64,000 nucleotides of DNA from Staphylococcus argenteus (GCF_000236925.1 NC_016941.1:1860001-1924000), one strand, 5' to 3'; positions 1 through 10,628 are shown, numbered from the stretch's first letter. A program made the numbers and translations. Notes: generated by a model not told the origin, from the letters alone.

Positions 1-357
1 ATTCATTTATTATTTTTCTTACCTTATCGTAAATCATTTAAAGCGCACAAATTGACTAAAAGAAGATGGCTTATTTTTTACAATACATATGTCAATCAGC
101 CTGTACACAAATTTTATTTTTGCATCAACTTAATTTTACCTTTGATTATTTTATCTGGTATATTCATCATGCTAACAGTTGCTTTACCACAATATGGACA
201 TTATTTTATGTTTTTATTGGCTTTAAATTTTGGTATTTCTGTTACTGATTTATTATATTTAAAAATAATTATATTTTCTAATTATGGACAATATATAGAA
301 GAACATAGTACAGGTATTAATATTTTGAAAAAAATTAAAAATCCATATCATTTATAA
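1..357 (+). CDS. DUF3267-like membrane protein, 3' part only
   Basis: The frame is open from the first base of the window to the TAA at 355-357, so this is the C-terminal part of a gene that begins outside. The TTG at 52 is only an internal codon. The visible part (118 codons) has two strong hydrophobic segments, around FYFCINLILPLIILSGIFIM and the following YGHYFMFLLALNFGISV stretch, and a basic tail. The gene next to prsA in S. aureus encodes, as I recall, a DUF3267 (putative zincin-like) membrane protein. The zinc motif would lie in the missing part, so the family name rests on position. A hairpin with a T-run at 372-441 ends the transcript. Confidence 0.6.
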   Translation: MHLLFFLPYRKSFKAHKLTKRRWLIFYNTYVNQPVHKFYFCINLILPLIILSGIFIMLTVALPQYGHYFMFLLALNFGISVTDLLYLKIIIFSNYGQYIEEHSTGINILKKIKNPYHL

Positions 358-371
358 CAAAATAATTATAG

Positions 372-441
372 CAAGGTGATATTATTTGTTTTTTAGCTAT
401 GTAATAGCTTACAATCAAATGTATATAGACCTTGTTTTTTT
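372..441 (+). terminator. Intrinsic terminator after the DUF3267-like gene
   Basis: CAAGGT (372-377) pairs with ACCTTG (429-434). An inner TAGCTAT/ATAGCTT hairpin lies near 394-409, and seven T follow. It separates the truncated gene from prsA. Confidence 0.6.
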
Positions 442-499
442 ATTTAACCAATTTTTACCCCTAAACCTAATGCTATAGTCTGATGCCATATGTTATTAA

Positions 500-528
500 T
501 TGGTGCTATTATAGAATTATGTTATATT
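500..528 (+). promoter_or_regulatory. Putative sigma-A promoter of prsA
   Basis: A TTGGTG -35 box (500-505) and a TATATT -10 box (523-528) are separated by 17 bases, ahead of the prsA ribosome-binding site AAAGGAG at 546-552. prsA is reported to belong to the VraSR regulon in S. aureus; I could not identify a VraR site by eye. Confidence 0.5.
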
Positions 529-560
529 CACGATGATTAACTTACAAAGGAGTTTCAACT

Positions 561-1523
561 ATGAAGATGATAAACAAATTAATCGTTCCAGTTACAGCAA
601 GTGCTTTATTATTAGGTGCTTGTGGTTCTAGTGCAACGGATTCAAAAGAAAATACATTAATTTCTTCTAAAGCTGGAAATGTAACAGTTGCAGATACTAT
701 GAAAAAAATCGGTAATGATCAAATCGCAAATGCATCATTTACTGAAATGTTAAATAAAATTTTAGCTGACAAATATAAAAATAAAGTTAGCGATAAGAAG
801 ATAGATGAACAAATCGAAAAAATGCAAAAACAATATGGTGGCAAAGATAAGTTTGAAAAAGCCTTACAACAGCAAGGTTTAACAGTAGATAAATATAAAG
901 ATAATCTACGTACTGCCGCATATCAAAAAGAGCTATTAAATGATAAGATAAAATTATCTGATTCTGATATAAAAGAAAATAGTATTAAAGCTTCACATAT
1001 TTTAATCAAAGTTAAATCTAAGAAAAGCGATAAAGAAGGCTTAGATGATAAAGAAGCTAAACAAAAAGCTGAAGAGATTCAAAAAGAAGTTTCTAAAGAT
1101 CCAAGTAAATTTGGCGAAATCGCTAAAAAAGAATCTATGGATAAAGCTTCAGCCGAAAAAGATGGTTCATTAGGTTATGTCCTAAAAGGTCAAACAGATG
1201 AATCGTTTGAAAAAGCGTTATTTAAACTTAAAGAAGGCGAAGTGTCTGACGTAATTAAAACAAGTTACGGATACCATATTATTAAAGCAGATAAACCAAC
1301 TGACTTTAAGAGTGAAAAACAAAGTCTTAAAGAAAAACTAATCCAACAAAAAATTCAAAAGGATCCAAAATTACTTACTGATGCATATAAAGAGTTACTA
1401 AAAGAATATGATGTTGACTTTAAAGACCGCGACATCAAATCAGTGGTAGAAAATAAAATTTTAAATCCAGAAAAACTTAAACAAAATGGTTCACAAGGCG
1501 GACAATCCGGCATGAGCCAATAA
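561..1523 (+). CDS. prsA: Foldase lipoprotein PrsA (parvulin peptidyl-prolyl isomerase)
   Basis: Extracytoplasmic, membrane-anchored peptidyl-prolyl cis-trans isomerase that helps exported proteins, including penicillin-binding proteins, to fold. The N-terminus is a lipoprotein signal peptide with lipobox L18-G19-A20-C21, so the mature protein should begin at a lipidated Cys21. A lysine-rich N-terminal chaperone region is followed by a parvulin domain at about residues 142-243 (starting KASHILIKV, ending [10 protein letters not shown]) and a C-terminal arm with a Gly/Gln-rich tail. The 320-residue length is normal for staphylococcal PrsA. ATG 561 has AAAGGAG eight bases upstream. It is monocistronic, with its own promoter and terminator. 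Identification is very secure. Confidence 0.97.
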   Translation: MKMINKLIVPVTASALLLGACGSSATDSKENTLISSKAGNVTVADTMKKIGNDQIANASFTEMLNKILADKYKNKVSDKKIDEQIEKMQKQYGGKDKFEKALQQQGLTVDKYKDNLRTAAYQKELLNDKIKLSDSDIKENSIKASHILIKVKSKKSDKEGLDDKEAKQKAEEIQKEVSKDPSKFGEIAKKESMDKASAEKDGSLGYVLKGQTDESFEKALFKLKEGEVSDVIKTSYGYHIIKADKPTDFKSEKQSLKEKLIQQKIQKDPKLLTDAYKELLKEYDVDFKDRDIKSVVENKILNPEKLKQNGSQGGQSGMSQ

Positions 1524-1531
1524 ATTAAAAA

Positions 1532-1570
1532 GAGCGACCGTGGTTTAATAACCTATGGTCGCTCATTTTT
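1532..1570 (+). terminator. prsA intrinsic terminator
   Basis: GAGCGACC and GGTCGCTC arms enclose a shorter inner GGTT/AACC pairing, followed by a T-rich tail. It lies 9 bases after the prsA stop. Confidence 0.8.
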
Positions 1571-1693
1571 ATTAAATTCCAAACAGATGATGCGACTGAT
1601 GACAGCTGCCATTTTATTTCACATTTAATCAATGTTCAACTGATTAGGCAATCATCAATACTTTTCTCATTCATCCGAAATGTTATATTATTT

Positions 1694-2635
1694 TTAATCA
1701 AGTGATTCTGGATTATAGAATCGACGATTTTCAAGACCAAATATTTTGTCTGTAAACTGACCTTTGTCAGTTTTTTTATAGGCCTTTTCAAACATATTCA
1801 TTCTTGCATCAATATTATCGATATAACATAAAATTTCTGCTTCTTTTAAATAAGGTAATTTTGGTGAGCCATATTCTAACTTACCATGATGAGATAAAAT
1901 CATATGACGTAATAACATAATTTCTTCCCCATCAATGTTAAGTTCGCGTGCGGCTTCAACTACTTCATCGCTCGCAATTGAGATGTGTCCTAATAAGTTG
2001 CCTTCGACTGTATATGAAGTAGCAACAGGTCCACTCAATTCTCTAACTTTACCGATATCGTGTAAAATAATACCACTATAAAGCAGGCTCTTATTTAACA
2101 ATGGATAAATATCACAAATCGATTTCGCAATACGTAACATTGTTAATACGTGAAAGCTTAAACCGCTTGCAAAATTATGATGATGTGAACTTGCAGCTGG
2201 ATATGTGTAAAATCGTTCTTGATATTTTTTCAATAAATGACGTGTGATACGTTGTAAATTAGCGTTTTCAATATCTAGCAAATAATGAGAAATCTCTTCT
2301 TGTATTTCTGCCGGTGATAAAGGGGCACCATCTACAAATTGTTCTGTTTTTAATTGGTCTTCAGCTGTCGCTAGTCTGATTTGATTGACTTTCATCTGTT
2401 TATTTCCGCGATAGTTTATGATGTCACCTTTAACATGTACAATTTCTTCGGGCTTGATTGTTGCCATATCATTTTTTGTAGCCGTCCAAAATTTCGCTTC
2501 AATTTCACCACTTTTATCTTGCAAATGTAATGTCATGTAATCTTTACCTTGTGCAGTTACGCCTTGTGTAGCTTTATGCACTAAGAAAAAGTGATCAACT
2601 GAATCTCCGGGATTTAGATTCTCTATATTTCTCAT
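1694..2635 (-). CDS. yhaM: 3'-5' exoribonuclease YhaM (Cbf1)
   Basis: Predicted 3'-to-5' exoribonuclease of the YhaM/Cbf1 family, cytoplasmic, trimming RNA and reported to act on single-stranded DNA as well. An OB-fold nucleic-acid binding region covers about residues 12-90. An HD phosphohydrolase domain follows, with a histidine run at 151-153, H162 and the signature H192-D193 (LHDIGK). The length of 313 residues is normal. It is the third gene of the yhaO-yhaN-yhaM operon, and its ATG overlaps the yhaN stop in an ATGA arrangement at 2632-2635, which suggests translational coupling. The same gene order exists in Bacillus subtilis. Confidence 0.93.
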   Translation of the reverse strand: MRNIENLNPGDSVDHFFLVHKATQGVTAQGKDYMTLHLQDKSGEIEAKFWTATKNDMATIKPEEIVHVKGDIINYRGNKQMKVNQIRLATAEDQLKTEQFVDGAPLSPAEIQEEISHYLLDIENANLQRITRHLLKKYQERFYTYPAASSHHHNFASGLSFHVLTMLRIAKSICDIYPLLNKSLLYSGIILHDIGKVRELSGPVATSYTVEGNLLGHISIASDEVVEAARELNIDGEEIMLLRHMILSHHGKLEYGSPKLPYLKEAEILCYIDNIDARMNMFEKAYKKTDKGQFTDKIFGLENRRFYNPESLD

Positions 2636-5568
2636 CGTTTCCCGCCTTCCTCTATTTTGTTTAATGTTATCACTTCTTTTGATGGTACAATATTATCTTT
2701 AACACATGTGAAGTAAAGTACTTGATAGTGTTCTGATAATGATCGTAAATAATTCAACATTTTTTCAGTACGTTTTTTATCAAAATGAACAAATGCATCA
2801 TCAACAATTAATGGGAAAGGATAATATGGACGTAACACTTTAATTAAGCTAATACGTAATGCTACATAAAGCAATTCTTTTGTAGATTGGCTCAATTCAA
2901 CTGGATCATATAATTGTCCATTTACATGTTTTACTGTAATTGAGTCCTCATTATAATTAATCATCGTATATCTTCCATCAGTTAGATGTTTCAATATTTC
3001 TACTGCTTCATTAATAACTTGTGGCAATCGTTTATCTTTAATTTGTTTGATGTGTTCGTCAACTAAACTTTGTAAATAACTTAAACTTGCCCAATCTTTA
3101 GCAATATCGTTAAGTTGATTTTTAAGACTATGATATTCATGTCTTAAGTTTGCCAATGTTGTATCTGTCTCCATATGGTTGATTTGCGCACTTAAATCAC
3201 TAACCTGTGCTTGCATTTCTAAATATTGTTCATTATATTCATCGACTTGAGTTGCTAACAAATGATCTTCTTCTTCAAGCTGTGCTGTCGTTTTTTCACT
3301 CAAACTTGAACTTAATTCATAAGAATAGTTTTGATTTTCGAGATATTTAGTCAAATCATTGAAACGATTCAAATTACTTGTGTAAGTTTGATAGTCTTCA
3401 TGATGTTGATAAAAATCTTCTTCTGAAGCAACATTGATATAATCAAATAATGATTTAATTTCATTATTGTTTTCTTCTAATTGTGCTTTTAAATGATTTA
3501 ACTCATTAGTTGTAAGTTTAGTATTATCAGTATTAATACGCCATTTTTCATTTGTATCTTCAGCATTTTTTAACCACTGCTGTACATCATGGAATAATGA
3601 CAATTTATTAAAGTAAACAAATTGTGATTTTGTAACAGCTTCTGCATGATTATAAAATGTATCTAAATCTTGTACTAATTGTTGACGTTGTTGATTTAAG
3701 TCACTAATATGTTGATCTAATGCTTTAATATTAGCCATTGTTGAAATACTATCAACAATTAAATCATTCGAAATTTTAGATGATAAGAATAATTCATCTT
3801 TAACATTTTCAACTGTATTTTGTAATTCGTTATGTCGCCCTTTTGCATCGTTTAAACGGCCTTCAATATATTGGCGTTTTTCTTCTAAAATATCTTTATT
3901 TTTCAAAGCTTGTTGCCAATGATCACGAACGCGATATTGCTCGTCAAGATCAAAGTCTAAATCGTAATTTTCATCTAAAACAGCTAATTGTGCTTTGATT
4001 TCTTCGATTTCATCAGTAATAGCTTCACTATAGTCTACTTCTTTTGATTTAGCCATAATGATACCGATAATGAATACTAAAGTTAAAACTGCAAAAATAA
4101 TACCAAACAACATATTATTTGAGATAAATGAAAATGCTGCTAAACCAATTCCTGCCAAAGTTAGAATAATAAATGTTGTACGTAATAATTTTTGACGTTT
4201 TTGTTTTTCTTGTTGTTCAATTTCAAAACGCTCTTTTAACTTACCGTACAAGTTCTCTTTTTCATTTAATTCAATGACTTGTTGAGAGTATTCTTTTTTC
4301 TTTTCAAATGTTTCCTCAGGAACGATTTTTTCTTCAACCGAATCTAATTCACTATGAATTGCATTATCTTCGATTTTATTCTCTTCTAAGCTACGTTCTA
4401 ATTGTTTTATATATGCCGCTTGCTCTTGTTTATTTTTAATTTGTTCACTAACATAACTTTTCATTGCTTCTGAGCTATCAACGCCATGATGGGTTTCAGA
4501 CCAGCCAATATTGGCTTGCAGTTCATCTTTATCACGTTGTTTGTTAGCAATATCTTTTTCAATCGCAGCTAATTCGAATTCTTTGTTTTTAATTTCATTT
4601 TCTTGTTGATTCAAACTATTAAACGCATCGATATCTGATTGTTTAACAGGTTCTAATTGACTAGCTTCTTCTTCAAGTTGTGCTAAACGTTCGTTTCTTA
4701 AGCCAATATCTCTTTCTAATGATTGCTTATGAGCTCTTGCCTTTTCGTAACGATCTATCCCTTTTTCAGGGAATGAAATCGGCTCAATATTTAATTGCTG
4801 TTCAAGCGACTTCCATTCTTGTGAATGATCATGTAAAGCAACCTCTTTCTGTTTTTCTTCATGCATTTTAGATAATTGATTAAGATTTTGCTTTAAATGG
4901 TCTAAGCGTCTTGATGATTTGTCTCGATCATCAACTAATCGATGGTACGTTTCCAATTTAGCTTCTTCTTCACGAATTTGACTTTCAAGTTGTTTTAATT
5001 GTTCGATTTGCTGGTTAATAATCGGATTTTTGCCAGACTTTTTATACAGTTCATCTTTTTTACGATTAATCACTTCTCGCATAGATGTAAATTCAGTAGA
5101 TCCTAAAGCACCTGCCTGTAATAAATAATCTTGTAATTGCTTTTCATTTAAATTTCTATGGATATCTTGAAGCCCTAAAACATCGAATGAAAAGATACCT
5201 TGATAAGTCTTTTTAGAAATATAATTTAATTTCTTTTGAAGCCAAGCATCATCACGTACTGAACCATTAGGTAGATATACTTTTACATCACCTTGTGCAC
5301 TTCCTTTAATACGCTCAACTTCTATTTCTAAACCATCATCAAGAATAAGTATGAGTTTACCACCATATTGATTTCCTAACCTTGGTTCTAATCGTGGCTC
5401 TTTAGATTTTTTAGTTGGAAAACCAAATAATATTGAGTGAATAAATGCTTGAATCGTAGATTTACCCGCTTCATTTTCACCAAAAATTTCAGTGAAGTTT
5501 TTATTAAATTCAATTTTACGTTGAACAAATTGACCATAACCGTAAATTTCAAGTGATTTAATTATCAT
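2632..5568 (-). CDS. yhaN: SbcC/Rad50-like ATPase YhaN with two membrane segments
   Basis: SMC-type ATPase related to SbcC/Rad50, the expected partner of the nuclease encoded just upstream. Walker A lies at residues 30-38 (GENEAGKST), the LSQSTKE signature is near the C-terminus, and Walker B ([12 protein letters not shown]) follows. Between them are long coiled coils interrupted by two adjacent hydrophobic segments (around [18 protein letters not shown] and [19 protein letters not shown]), so the hinge region is probably membrane-embedded. A GTG at 5577 extends the frame by three codons, but AGAGGTG is well spaced only for ATG 5568, giving 978 residues. The start overlaps the end of yhaO by 11 bases. 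A role in DNA double-strand break processing is inferred from the family. Confidence 0.88.
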   Translation of the reverse strand: MIIKSLEIYGYGQFVQRKIEFNKNFTEIFGENEAGKSTIQAFIHSILFGFPTKKSKEPRLEPRLGNQYGGKLILILDDGLEIEVERIKGSAQGDVKVYLPNGSVRDDAWLQKKLNYISKKTYQGIFSFDVLGLQDIHRNLNEKQLQDYLLQAGALGSTEFTSMREVINRKKDELYKKSGKNPIINQQIEQLKQLESQIREEEAKLETYHRLVDDRDKSSRRLDHLKQNLNQLSKMHEEKQKEVALHDHSQEWKSLEQQLNIEPISFPEKGIDRYEKARAHKQSLERDIGLRNERLAQLEEEASQLEPVKQSDIDAFNSLNQQENEIKNKEFELAAIEKDIANKQRDKDELQANIGWSETHHGVDSSEAMKSYVSEQIKNKQEQAAYIKQLERSLEENKIEDNAIHSELDSVEEKIVPEETFEKKKEYSQQVIELNEKENLYGKLKERFEIEQQEKQKRQKLLRTTFIILTLAGIGLAAFSFISNNMLFGIIFAVLTLVFIIGIIMAKSKEVDYSEAITDEIEEIKAQLAVLDENYDLDFDLDEQYRVRDHWQQALKNKDILEEKRQYIEGRLNDAKGRHNELQNTVENVKDELFLSSKISNDLIVDSISTMANIKALDQHISDLNQQRQQLVQDLDTFYNHAEAVTKSQFVYFNKLSLFHDVQQWLKNAEDTNEKWRINTDNTKLTTNELNHLKAQLEENNNEIKSLFDYINVASEEDFYQHHEDYQTYTSNLNRFNDLTKYLENQNYSYELSSSLSEKTTAQLEEEDHLLATQVDEYNEQYLEMQAQVSDLSAQINHMETDTTLANLRHEYHSLKNQLNDIAKDWASLSYLQSLVDEHIKQIKDKRLPQVINEAVEILKHLTDGRYTMINYNEDSITVKHVNGQLYDPVELSQSTKELLYVALRISLIKVLRPYYPFPLIVDDAFVHFDKKRTEKMLNYLRSLSEHYQVLYFTCVKDNIVPSKEVITLNKIEEGGKR

Positions 5569-6754
5569 TTTGTTCACCTCTCATTTCAGCTTTTAATATT
5601 TCTTCAGCACGATTAACCAATGCTGTATGATCAAAAGTACTATAGTCATCTAAAAACTTAGATGCACGTGGATTTAAATATAAATCTGACATTGCTTTAT
5701 CAAACACACCTTGATCAACTAATAAATCCGCTGAAAATTCATTAACTAAAGGTGATTCATCATTTTGTGCATATTGAATTTTTAAATCATCGATATATAC
5801 AAATTGGTTTTCATTTTCTTCATAGTCAGCAATCATTTCTTCAACTTGCAATAAATCTTGCGGAGAAATTAACGTCTCACTATTGATAATTAGTGTTAGA
5901 CGATAAAATGCTTTACCTTCTTCTCTCACTTTTTCTTTAAAGCTTTGAATTACTTCATACAGACCTTGTTTAGACGTCTTATCCGTTTCTATTGTTGCTT
6001 CTTCAAATCTAATATATTGCGTTGGATAAAATTTAGTTTTTAATTTTAAATGGTCACCTTCAATTAATAAGCAACCTTTTTCACCTTGCTCATTAAAATG
6101 TCTGCCTTGAATATTACCTGAATAGTTAATTACAGGCATATCACTTAATTGTTGACGTTCATGAATATGGCCTAACGCCCAGTAATGATATAATTTACTG
6201 TTTAAATCCTCTAGTATAAATTCAGTATATCTATCATTCACTGATGATTTGCTATAAGTTCCATGTAAGACACCAATGTGTATACCCTTTTGACCTTGAC
6301 TAGAAGGATATTCATCAATTTTATTTTCATAACTTGCTCTATTTTCATAACTAAAACCATGAATATAAATAGTTTCACCAGATTTAGTAATTGCTTCATA
6401 GGTCTCAACTTTATTAGAGAAAACAGAAACATTATCTGGCCAATTTGATGAAATCTTTGATGATAAAGGATCGTGATTACCATGACATACGTAAACAAAG
6501 ATTTGTTCATTTTGTAAACGTTCAAATTGTTGTTTCAGGAAAATTTCAGCTCGTAACGTTCTATTTTCACTATCAAATAGATCACCTGCGATAAGTACAA
6601 AATCAACATCCTGTTGTAATGCTATATCAACAATATTCTTAAAACTTTCATAAGCACTTTTTTGAACATCTTCAAAAATTTTAGGGCTTATATGACTCTT
6701 AGATTTGAAAGGACTATCTAAATGCAAATCCGAACAATGAATAAATTTAACCAT
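5558..6754 (-). CDS. yhaO: SbcD/Mre11-like metallophosphoesterase YhaO
   Basis: Calcineurin-like phosphoesterase, the nuclease partner expected for YhaN. Metal-binding motifs are in order: D9-x-H11 in HCSDLHLDS, G57-D58 in AGDLFDS, G92-N-H-D95, and the later LGHIHERQ motif. A C-terminal acidic region, about residues 260-398, probably contacts the ATPase. ATG 6754 has AAGGAG about ten bases upstream. It is the first gene of the operon, overlapping yhaN by 11 bases. Whether the substrate is a DNA end or a hairpin, as in SbcCD, cannot be read from the sequence. Confidence 0.9.
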   Translation of the reverse strand: MVKFIHCSDLHLDSPFKSKSHISPKIFEDVQKSAYESFKNIVDIALQQDVDFVLIAGDLFDSENRTLRAEIFLKQQFERLQNEQIFVYVCHGNHDPLSSKISSNWPDNVSVFSNKVETYEAITKSGETIYIHGFSYENRASYENKIDEYPSSQGQKGIHIGVLHGTYSKSSVNDRYTEFILEDLNSKLYHYWALGHIHERQQLSDMPVINYSGNIQGRHFNEQGEKGCLLIEGDHLKLKTKFYPTQYIRFEEATIETDKTSKQGLYEVIQSFKEKVREEGKAFYRLTLIINSETLISPQDLLQVEEMIADYEENENQFVYIDDLKIQYAQNDESPLVNEFSADLLVDQGVFDKAMSDLYLNPRASKFLDDYSTFDHTALVNRAEEILKAEMRGEQNDN

Positions 6755-6871
6755 ACATCCATATCTCCTTAATTTAAGGTTCTAACATCAATTTCGCAAA
6801 ATCCAACTATTAAAGCTTTGTCATCACTATGTTTGAAAGATATATTTATACACCAAATTGAATAGTGATAC

Positions 6872-6910
6872 ATTAGCTGATTCATTAAAATCAGTTGATT
6901 TTTATTTTTT
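6872..6910 (+). terminator. Orphan plus-strand terminator-like hairpin
   Basis: ATTAGCTGATT and AATCAGTTGAT form a stem with a short loop, directly followed by TTTTATTTTTT. All neighbouring genes are on the minus strand, so this would end a plus-strand transcript that has no annotated gene. Confidence 0.4.
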
Positions 6911-7363
6911 GTCTCACAAAAAAATTTATTATTTAATCAATAATAAAGTGCTTTAGTCAAATCGTGATGTTTCAATTATTAACAAGTTTATTATTTCTTC
7001 ATTTTACCATAATACGCTTCAAAACGTCGATGAACATATGAATTTGAGGGATTTTTGTAACAGTTTATTTTTTAAATCATTAAAAATGGTGAAGTTTCTC
7101 GAATATCGTGTTCAAAAATTCAAATTTCGAAAATAAAGTCGCCCCTAATCTGATGAGTTTTCGGTATATTTCTACTCATAAAATGTCAAGAACTCTCGCA
7201 GTCATGTTGTAAGTTAAACTTCTCAACAATAGTCATGAACTTTCTCGGTAGTGTTGTTAACTCATCTAATAAGGGTTAGTCACGAGTTTTAACGTTCGTG
7301 TTGTTAGTAAACAGCTATTTATTACACATAATCGAACTTTGCTATCGAAGATTTGAAATAAAT

Positions 7364-7402
7364 AAAAAACTGCCAACAAAGTCTCAAACTCTGTCGACAG
7401 TC
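7364..7402 (-). terminator. Terminator of the yheA-like gene
   Basis: Read on the minus strand, ACTGTCGACA pairs (with G-U pairs) with TGTTGGCAGT around an AGAGTTTGAGACTTT inner stem-loop, followed by TTTTTTATTT. Confidence 0.7.
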
Positions 7403-7439
7403 ATTCCCTATTCAATGGGCGTTTTAATTATATAAAGTA

Positions 7440-7784
7440 TTAGTCAGCGTAAATTTCGTCTAAAGGTTTAACGATAATTTGGTTGATTTCTTGGAATACT
7501 TGACTCATTTTTTGTTCAGCATTCATTAATGCAGAGATGTTTTCATCTTTTTCAATTGCTTGAGCTTGTTCTTGTGCTTTTTGTAAATCTTCTTCAGCAA
7601 TTTCTTCACCTTGCATTTGTTTTTGTTGGAAGTTAATTTGTGTTTCGCGGAACTCATCGAATAATTTTTTAGATTCTTCGTTCGCTTTTACATTAGCAAA
7701 TGCTTCTTTGATTGCTTTGTATTCATCACTTTCTCTTAAAGCTTGTTCTAATTGATTTGCATAATCGTATAAATTTACTGCCAT
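7440..7784 (-). CDS. YheA/YmcA/YlbF family protein (UPF0342)
   Basis: A small, almost entirely helical cytoplasmic protein of 114 residues, matching the UPF0342/YheA length. It is rich in Gln, Glu and Lys with heptad-like spacing and has no catalytic motif. Relatives YlbF and YmcA form a complex controlling RNase Y and competence/biofilm development in Bacillus; YheA itself has no firmly assigned role, so no function is claimed. ATG 7784 is preceded by AAGGAG. It is followed by its own terminator and preceded by the DUF445 gene 75 bases away in the same direction. Confidence 0.85.
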   Translation of the reverse strand: MAVNLYDYANQLEQALRESDEYKAIKEAFANVKANEESKKLFDEFRETQINFQQKQMQGEEIAEEDLQKAQEQAQAIEKDENISALMNAEQKMSQVFQEINQIIVKPLDEIYAD

Positions 7785-7859
7785 GGTTATAGCACTCCTT
7801 TGTTGTTGTTAACTTTTATATAAAAATGTTTCGCTATTACTTTAACACATCTCGCTTTT

Positions 7860-8984
7860 TTAGACAAAGATTGCAACCAGTCCTTGGAAAAATCCTATAA
7901 TTCCACCTAAAATAAAGCCTAAAGACATAATAAGTTTTAATTCTTTATTTGCAATTTCAATGATTAATTTTTCAATATAATCTAATTCAAATGTGTTAAT
8001 TTGTTCTTCAATTAGTCCACGTAAATCTACTTTTGTCATTATTGTCGATAAATGTTTAGACAACTGTAGAATAACTAAATCAGTTAGTTTTGCAGAAAGT
8101 TGATTTTCAAGATAGTCAATGAAATTGGGTACTAATGCAACAATTGGTTTATTTGATTGATTATTTATATAAGTTGCCAAATACGTCGATATATTTTTGG
8201 CAATATCATCAAATTGCGAAGTATTGATTAGCTCGTTTAATGGTTTATTTTTGAACGTTTCATACTCATTTGAAATAACTGATGTAACAATACCTCTCGC
8301 CTTAGGGTGCGAAGTTAATCTTATAAGTTCTTGTTGTATACGATCAGCTATGTTCTCTTTGGTCATAAACATTTGCAACATACCAATTAACTTACCTTTT
8401 TCATTAAAAAAAGTATCTAACATGTCATTAATATCTTGTGTCCCTTTTGCTGAAGATAAATAATTTCTTGCGCGATCACATAATAAGTCTGTCGCCTTAT
8501 CTACTTGATTATCTAGTAAAGTTACAAATTGATTGGGTAATAGTGCTGCAATCGTCTGATCTTGATGTGTTTGATAATATCGGTTCAATTGTGATTCAAT
8601 GTATTGACTTCCGTTAGTTTGTAATACATGTTTTAAATCGATATCAAACTGTGAAGTTAATTGCTGAATAGTTAGCTGATCTTTAGATATTTTTTGCAAT
8701 TGTTTCTGAATCATAGAATGAATTGCTTCTTGTGATTTGCTGCTTTTTAGTTTTTCACTTATTAAAGATTCAGTAAGTAGGTGTTCTTCTATAACTTGAC
8801 CAATCTTAGTTGCGATTTCTTCTCGTCTTTTAGGAATTAAGCCAGGTGTAAATGGTACTCTAAATTTAAATATATAGTATGGTTTAAAGGGGTGAAATAG
8901 CATTCTAATTGCGATTACATTCGTAATACCACCAATTATCGCCCCTACAACTATCATAAAAGTAATGATAAATAGTGCATTCAT
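7860..8984 (-). CDS. DUF445 (UPF0754) membrane protein, YheB-like
   Basis: Membrane protein of 374 residues with one hydrophobic segment at each end (about 3-25 and 352-372) and a long helical middle. The N-terminal [20 protein letters not shown] region, rich in Pro and aromatic residues, is typical of DUF445. In Bacillus yheB lies beside yheA as here, which supports the family call. The role is unknown. ATG 8984 has AAAGGAG eight bases upstream. Confidence 0.85.
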   Translation of the reverse strand: MNALFIITFMIVVGAIIGGITNVIAIRMLFHPFKPYYIFKFRVPFTPGLIPKRREEIATKIGQVIEEHLLTESLISEKLKSSKSQEAIHSMIQKQLQKISKDQLTIQQLTSQFDIDLKHVLQTNGSQYIESQLNRYYQTHQDQTIAALLPNQFVTLLDNQVDKATDLLCDRARNYLSSAKGTQDINDMLDTFFNEKGKLIGMLQMFMTKENIADRIQQELIRLTSHPKARGIVTSVISNEYETFKNKPLNELINTSQFDDIAKNISTYLATYINNQSNKPIVALVPNFIDYLENQLSAKLTDLVILQLSKHLSTIMTKVDLRGLIEEQINTFELDYIEKLIIEIANKELKLIMSLGFILGGIIGFFQGLVAIFV

Positions 8985-9095
8985 AATTTTGACTCCTTTG
9001 TTACAACATAGTTATTCATTATACCACTGTTTTGAACTTTTAATTCATTTTTCAATTTACTTTGTTGTTTGTTTTATAACTATTTTACATACAAA

Positions 9096-9136
9096 AAAGC
9101 GATGCCTCACCTCAAATAGGTGTTCCACATCGCTTT
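9096..9136 (-). terminator. xdrA terminator (probably bidirectional)
   Basis: AAAAGCGATG and CATCGCTTTT form a perfect 10-base stem with an inner ACCT/AGGT pairing. The A- and T-runs at both ends allow use on either strand. It follows the xdrA stop. Confidence 0.85.
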
Positions 9137-9161
9137 TATTATTTATTAAAAGTATATAGGC

Positions 9162-9626
9162 CTAGATATGTACTAATTCTTCTTTAGCATTTCTGTTAAA
9201 GTATGTTTCAGCTTCTCTCATTTTAGAAGTACCGAAAATTGGTTGATTATCTGGATTCAATACACGATAAATATTGCTAACTTTATTGCTTTGTAAAATG
9301 AAGCCGTTACGTGTCTCAATGTTATTCCAGTAAATATCACTTGTTGGTGCATGGTTTGGATATGCACAGTGATTTCTTGAAATTGTTTGAACGATTTCTA
9401 ATGGATCACAGCCAAAAGTACTGTTTAATACTTCAGAATCTCTGAATAATGCACAAATAGAAATACAAGTTGTCCAATTTGGTAATACTCTTTCTTTTTC
9501 AATTTGTACTAATGTCTTTTTAGAAAGTCCAATTGTTTGCGCCATAGTGTCTTGCGTATAACCAGCCTCTATACGAACCATTTTAAATTTTGTTTGAATT
9601 AAATCTGTAAAACTCTGTCTATCCAT
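9162..9626 (-). CDS. xdrA: XRE-family regulator XdrA
   Basis: DNA-binding regulator of 154 residues. The N-terminal Cro/C1-type helix-turn-helix spans about residues 15-60, with the TQDTMAQTIGLSKKTLVQIE recognition region. The C-terminal half is a staphylococcal extension of unknown fold. The neighbour airSR identifies it as the SA1665/SAUSA300_1797 protein, described in S. aureus as XdrA: it activates spa (protein A) transcription and modulates beta-lactam resistance. That assignment is from memory of the literature and from position. The 357-base upstream gap holds an inverted repeat that could be an operator. Confidence 0.88.
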   Translation of the reverse strand: MDRQSFTDLIQTKFKMVRIEAGYTQDTMAQTIGLSKKTLVQIEKERVLPNWTTCISICALFRDSEVLNSTFGCDPLEIVQTISRNHCAYPNHAPTSDIYWNNIETRNGFILQSNKVSNIYRVLNPDNQPIFGTSKMREAETYFNRNAKEELVHI

Positions 9627-9788
9627 TCTGTTATCTACCTTTCTGTTTGGGGAATTTTATCCGGACACAAGAAATTGCAATAATACACATTTCTTGAAAC
9701 ACAGATTACATCTTAATATATTTTTAATAAAATGAAAAGAGCCAATTTCACATTTGTATTAAATTTTGATCAAGTCAACAAAAGTTAA

Positions 9789-9817
9789 GTTTACTTTATA
9801 ATGAATCAAAAGTAAAC
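9789..9817. promoter_or_regulatory. Inverted repeat upstream of xdrA
   Basis: GTTTACTTT (9789-9797) and AAAGTAAAC (9809-9817) are perfect complements with an 11-base spacer, and both are flanked by AAGTTAA-type words (9782-9788, 9820-9826). The dyad sits in the 9627-9983 gap between airR and xdrA, which otherwise holds no gene. It could be an operator; the binding protein is unknown. Confidence 0.4.
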
Positions 9818-9983
9818 GAAGTTAAATTTTATGCATAATGTCTACATTTGATAAAACTTACACTTTTATTATGATATCAAATTTACAAAGAAAACTGTAT
9901 AATAAATCCTATCGCTATGAAAAAAATCCTAATAAAACGTTGAAAATTTGACCATTTTTTGACGAATCTATAAAAAACTCACC

Positions 9984-10607
9984 TTAAATTAATTTATTTT
10001 CCATTGCATAGATTGCAGCTTGTGTACGATCACTTACTTGTAACTTACTAAAAATATGACTAACATGTGTTTTAATTGTTTTTTCTGACACAAATAAGGT
10101 TTCTGCAATTTCTTTATTTGTTTTGCCTTTAACCATTTCACGTAACACTTCTATTTCTCTCTTTGACAATTTATTCGTATAGTGTGGTTTTTGGCTTACC
10201 GTTTCAAATACATCCTGCGCTTTAGGATGTATCATTTTTTCACCATTCATGACACGTCTAATTGTGTCGATTAATTGCTGTGGCTCAACATCTTTCATTT
10301 CATAACCATCTGCGCCTTTATTGATGGCGGAAATCACGTGTTCGTCATCAACATAACTCGTTAAGACTAATACTTTGATTTCAGGATAATGTGTCTTAAT
10401 ATATTCAGTAATTTCAATGCCATTCATTTCAGGCATTACTAAATCTAATAACACAATATCTGGATGCTCATGGTCTTTTAAATATTCTAAAAATGATTTT
10501 CCATCTGAAAAATCTTGAATAACTTCTAAATTTTCAATTGTTGATAATAAAAAACGTAGTCCTTGACGAACAATATAATGGTCATCTACTAATATTACTT
10601 TGTCCAT
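9984..10607 (-). CDS. airR: Response regulator AirR (YhcR)
   Basis: NarL/LuxR-type response regulator of 207 residues. The receiver domain has acidic residues D8-D9, phospho-acceptor D55 in VLLDLVMP, and a conserved Lys near 104-106. The C-terminal LuxR helix-turn-helix (about 140-205) includes LSKREIEVLREMVKGKTNKE. The partner kinase AirS is encoded 21 bases upstream on the same strand. In S. aureus, AirSR (YhcSR) responds to oxygen or redox state and controls respiration, cell-wall and virulence genes. Confidence 0.93.
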   Translation of the reverse strand: MDKVILVDDHYIVRQGLRFLLSTIENLEVIQDFSDGKSFLEYLKDHEHPDIVLLDLVMPEMNGIEITEYIKTHYPEIKVLVLTSYVDDEHVISAINKGADGYEMKDVEPQQLIDTIRRVMNGEKMIHPKAQDVFETVSQKPHYTNKLSKREIEVLREMVKGKTNKEIAETLFVSEKTIKTHVSHIFSKLQVSDRTQAAIYAMENKLI

Positions 10608-10628
10608 ATGTTTACTCCTTAAACCATT

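Larger units (their letters stand above)
6755..7439. other. 685-base intergenic region without a recognised gene
   Basis: It lies between yhaO (minus, start at 6754) and the yheA-like gene (minus, stop at 7440). I see no convincing ORF. It contains a plus-strand terminator-like hairpin (6872-6910), the minus-strand terminator of the yheA-like gene (7364-7402), and repeated GTTGTTAA/TTGTTAGTAA-type words between 7200 and 7310. A small RNA or a long 5' leader of yhaO is possible but unproven. Confidence 0.5.

Noticed and set aside
52..357. Start of the first gene at position 52
   Set aside because: The codon is TTG without ribosome-binding site and the frame is open to the window edge, so the gene is truncated.
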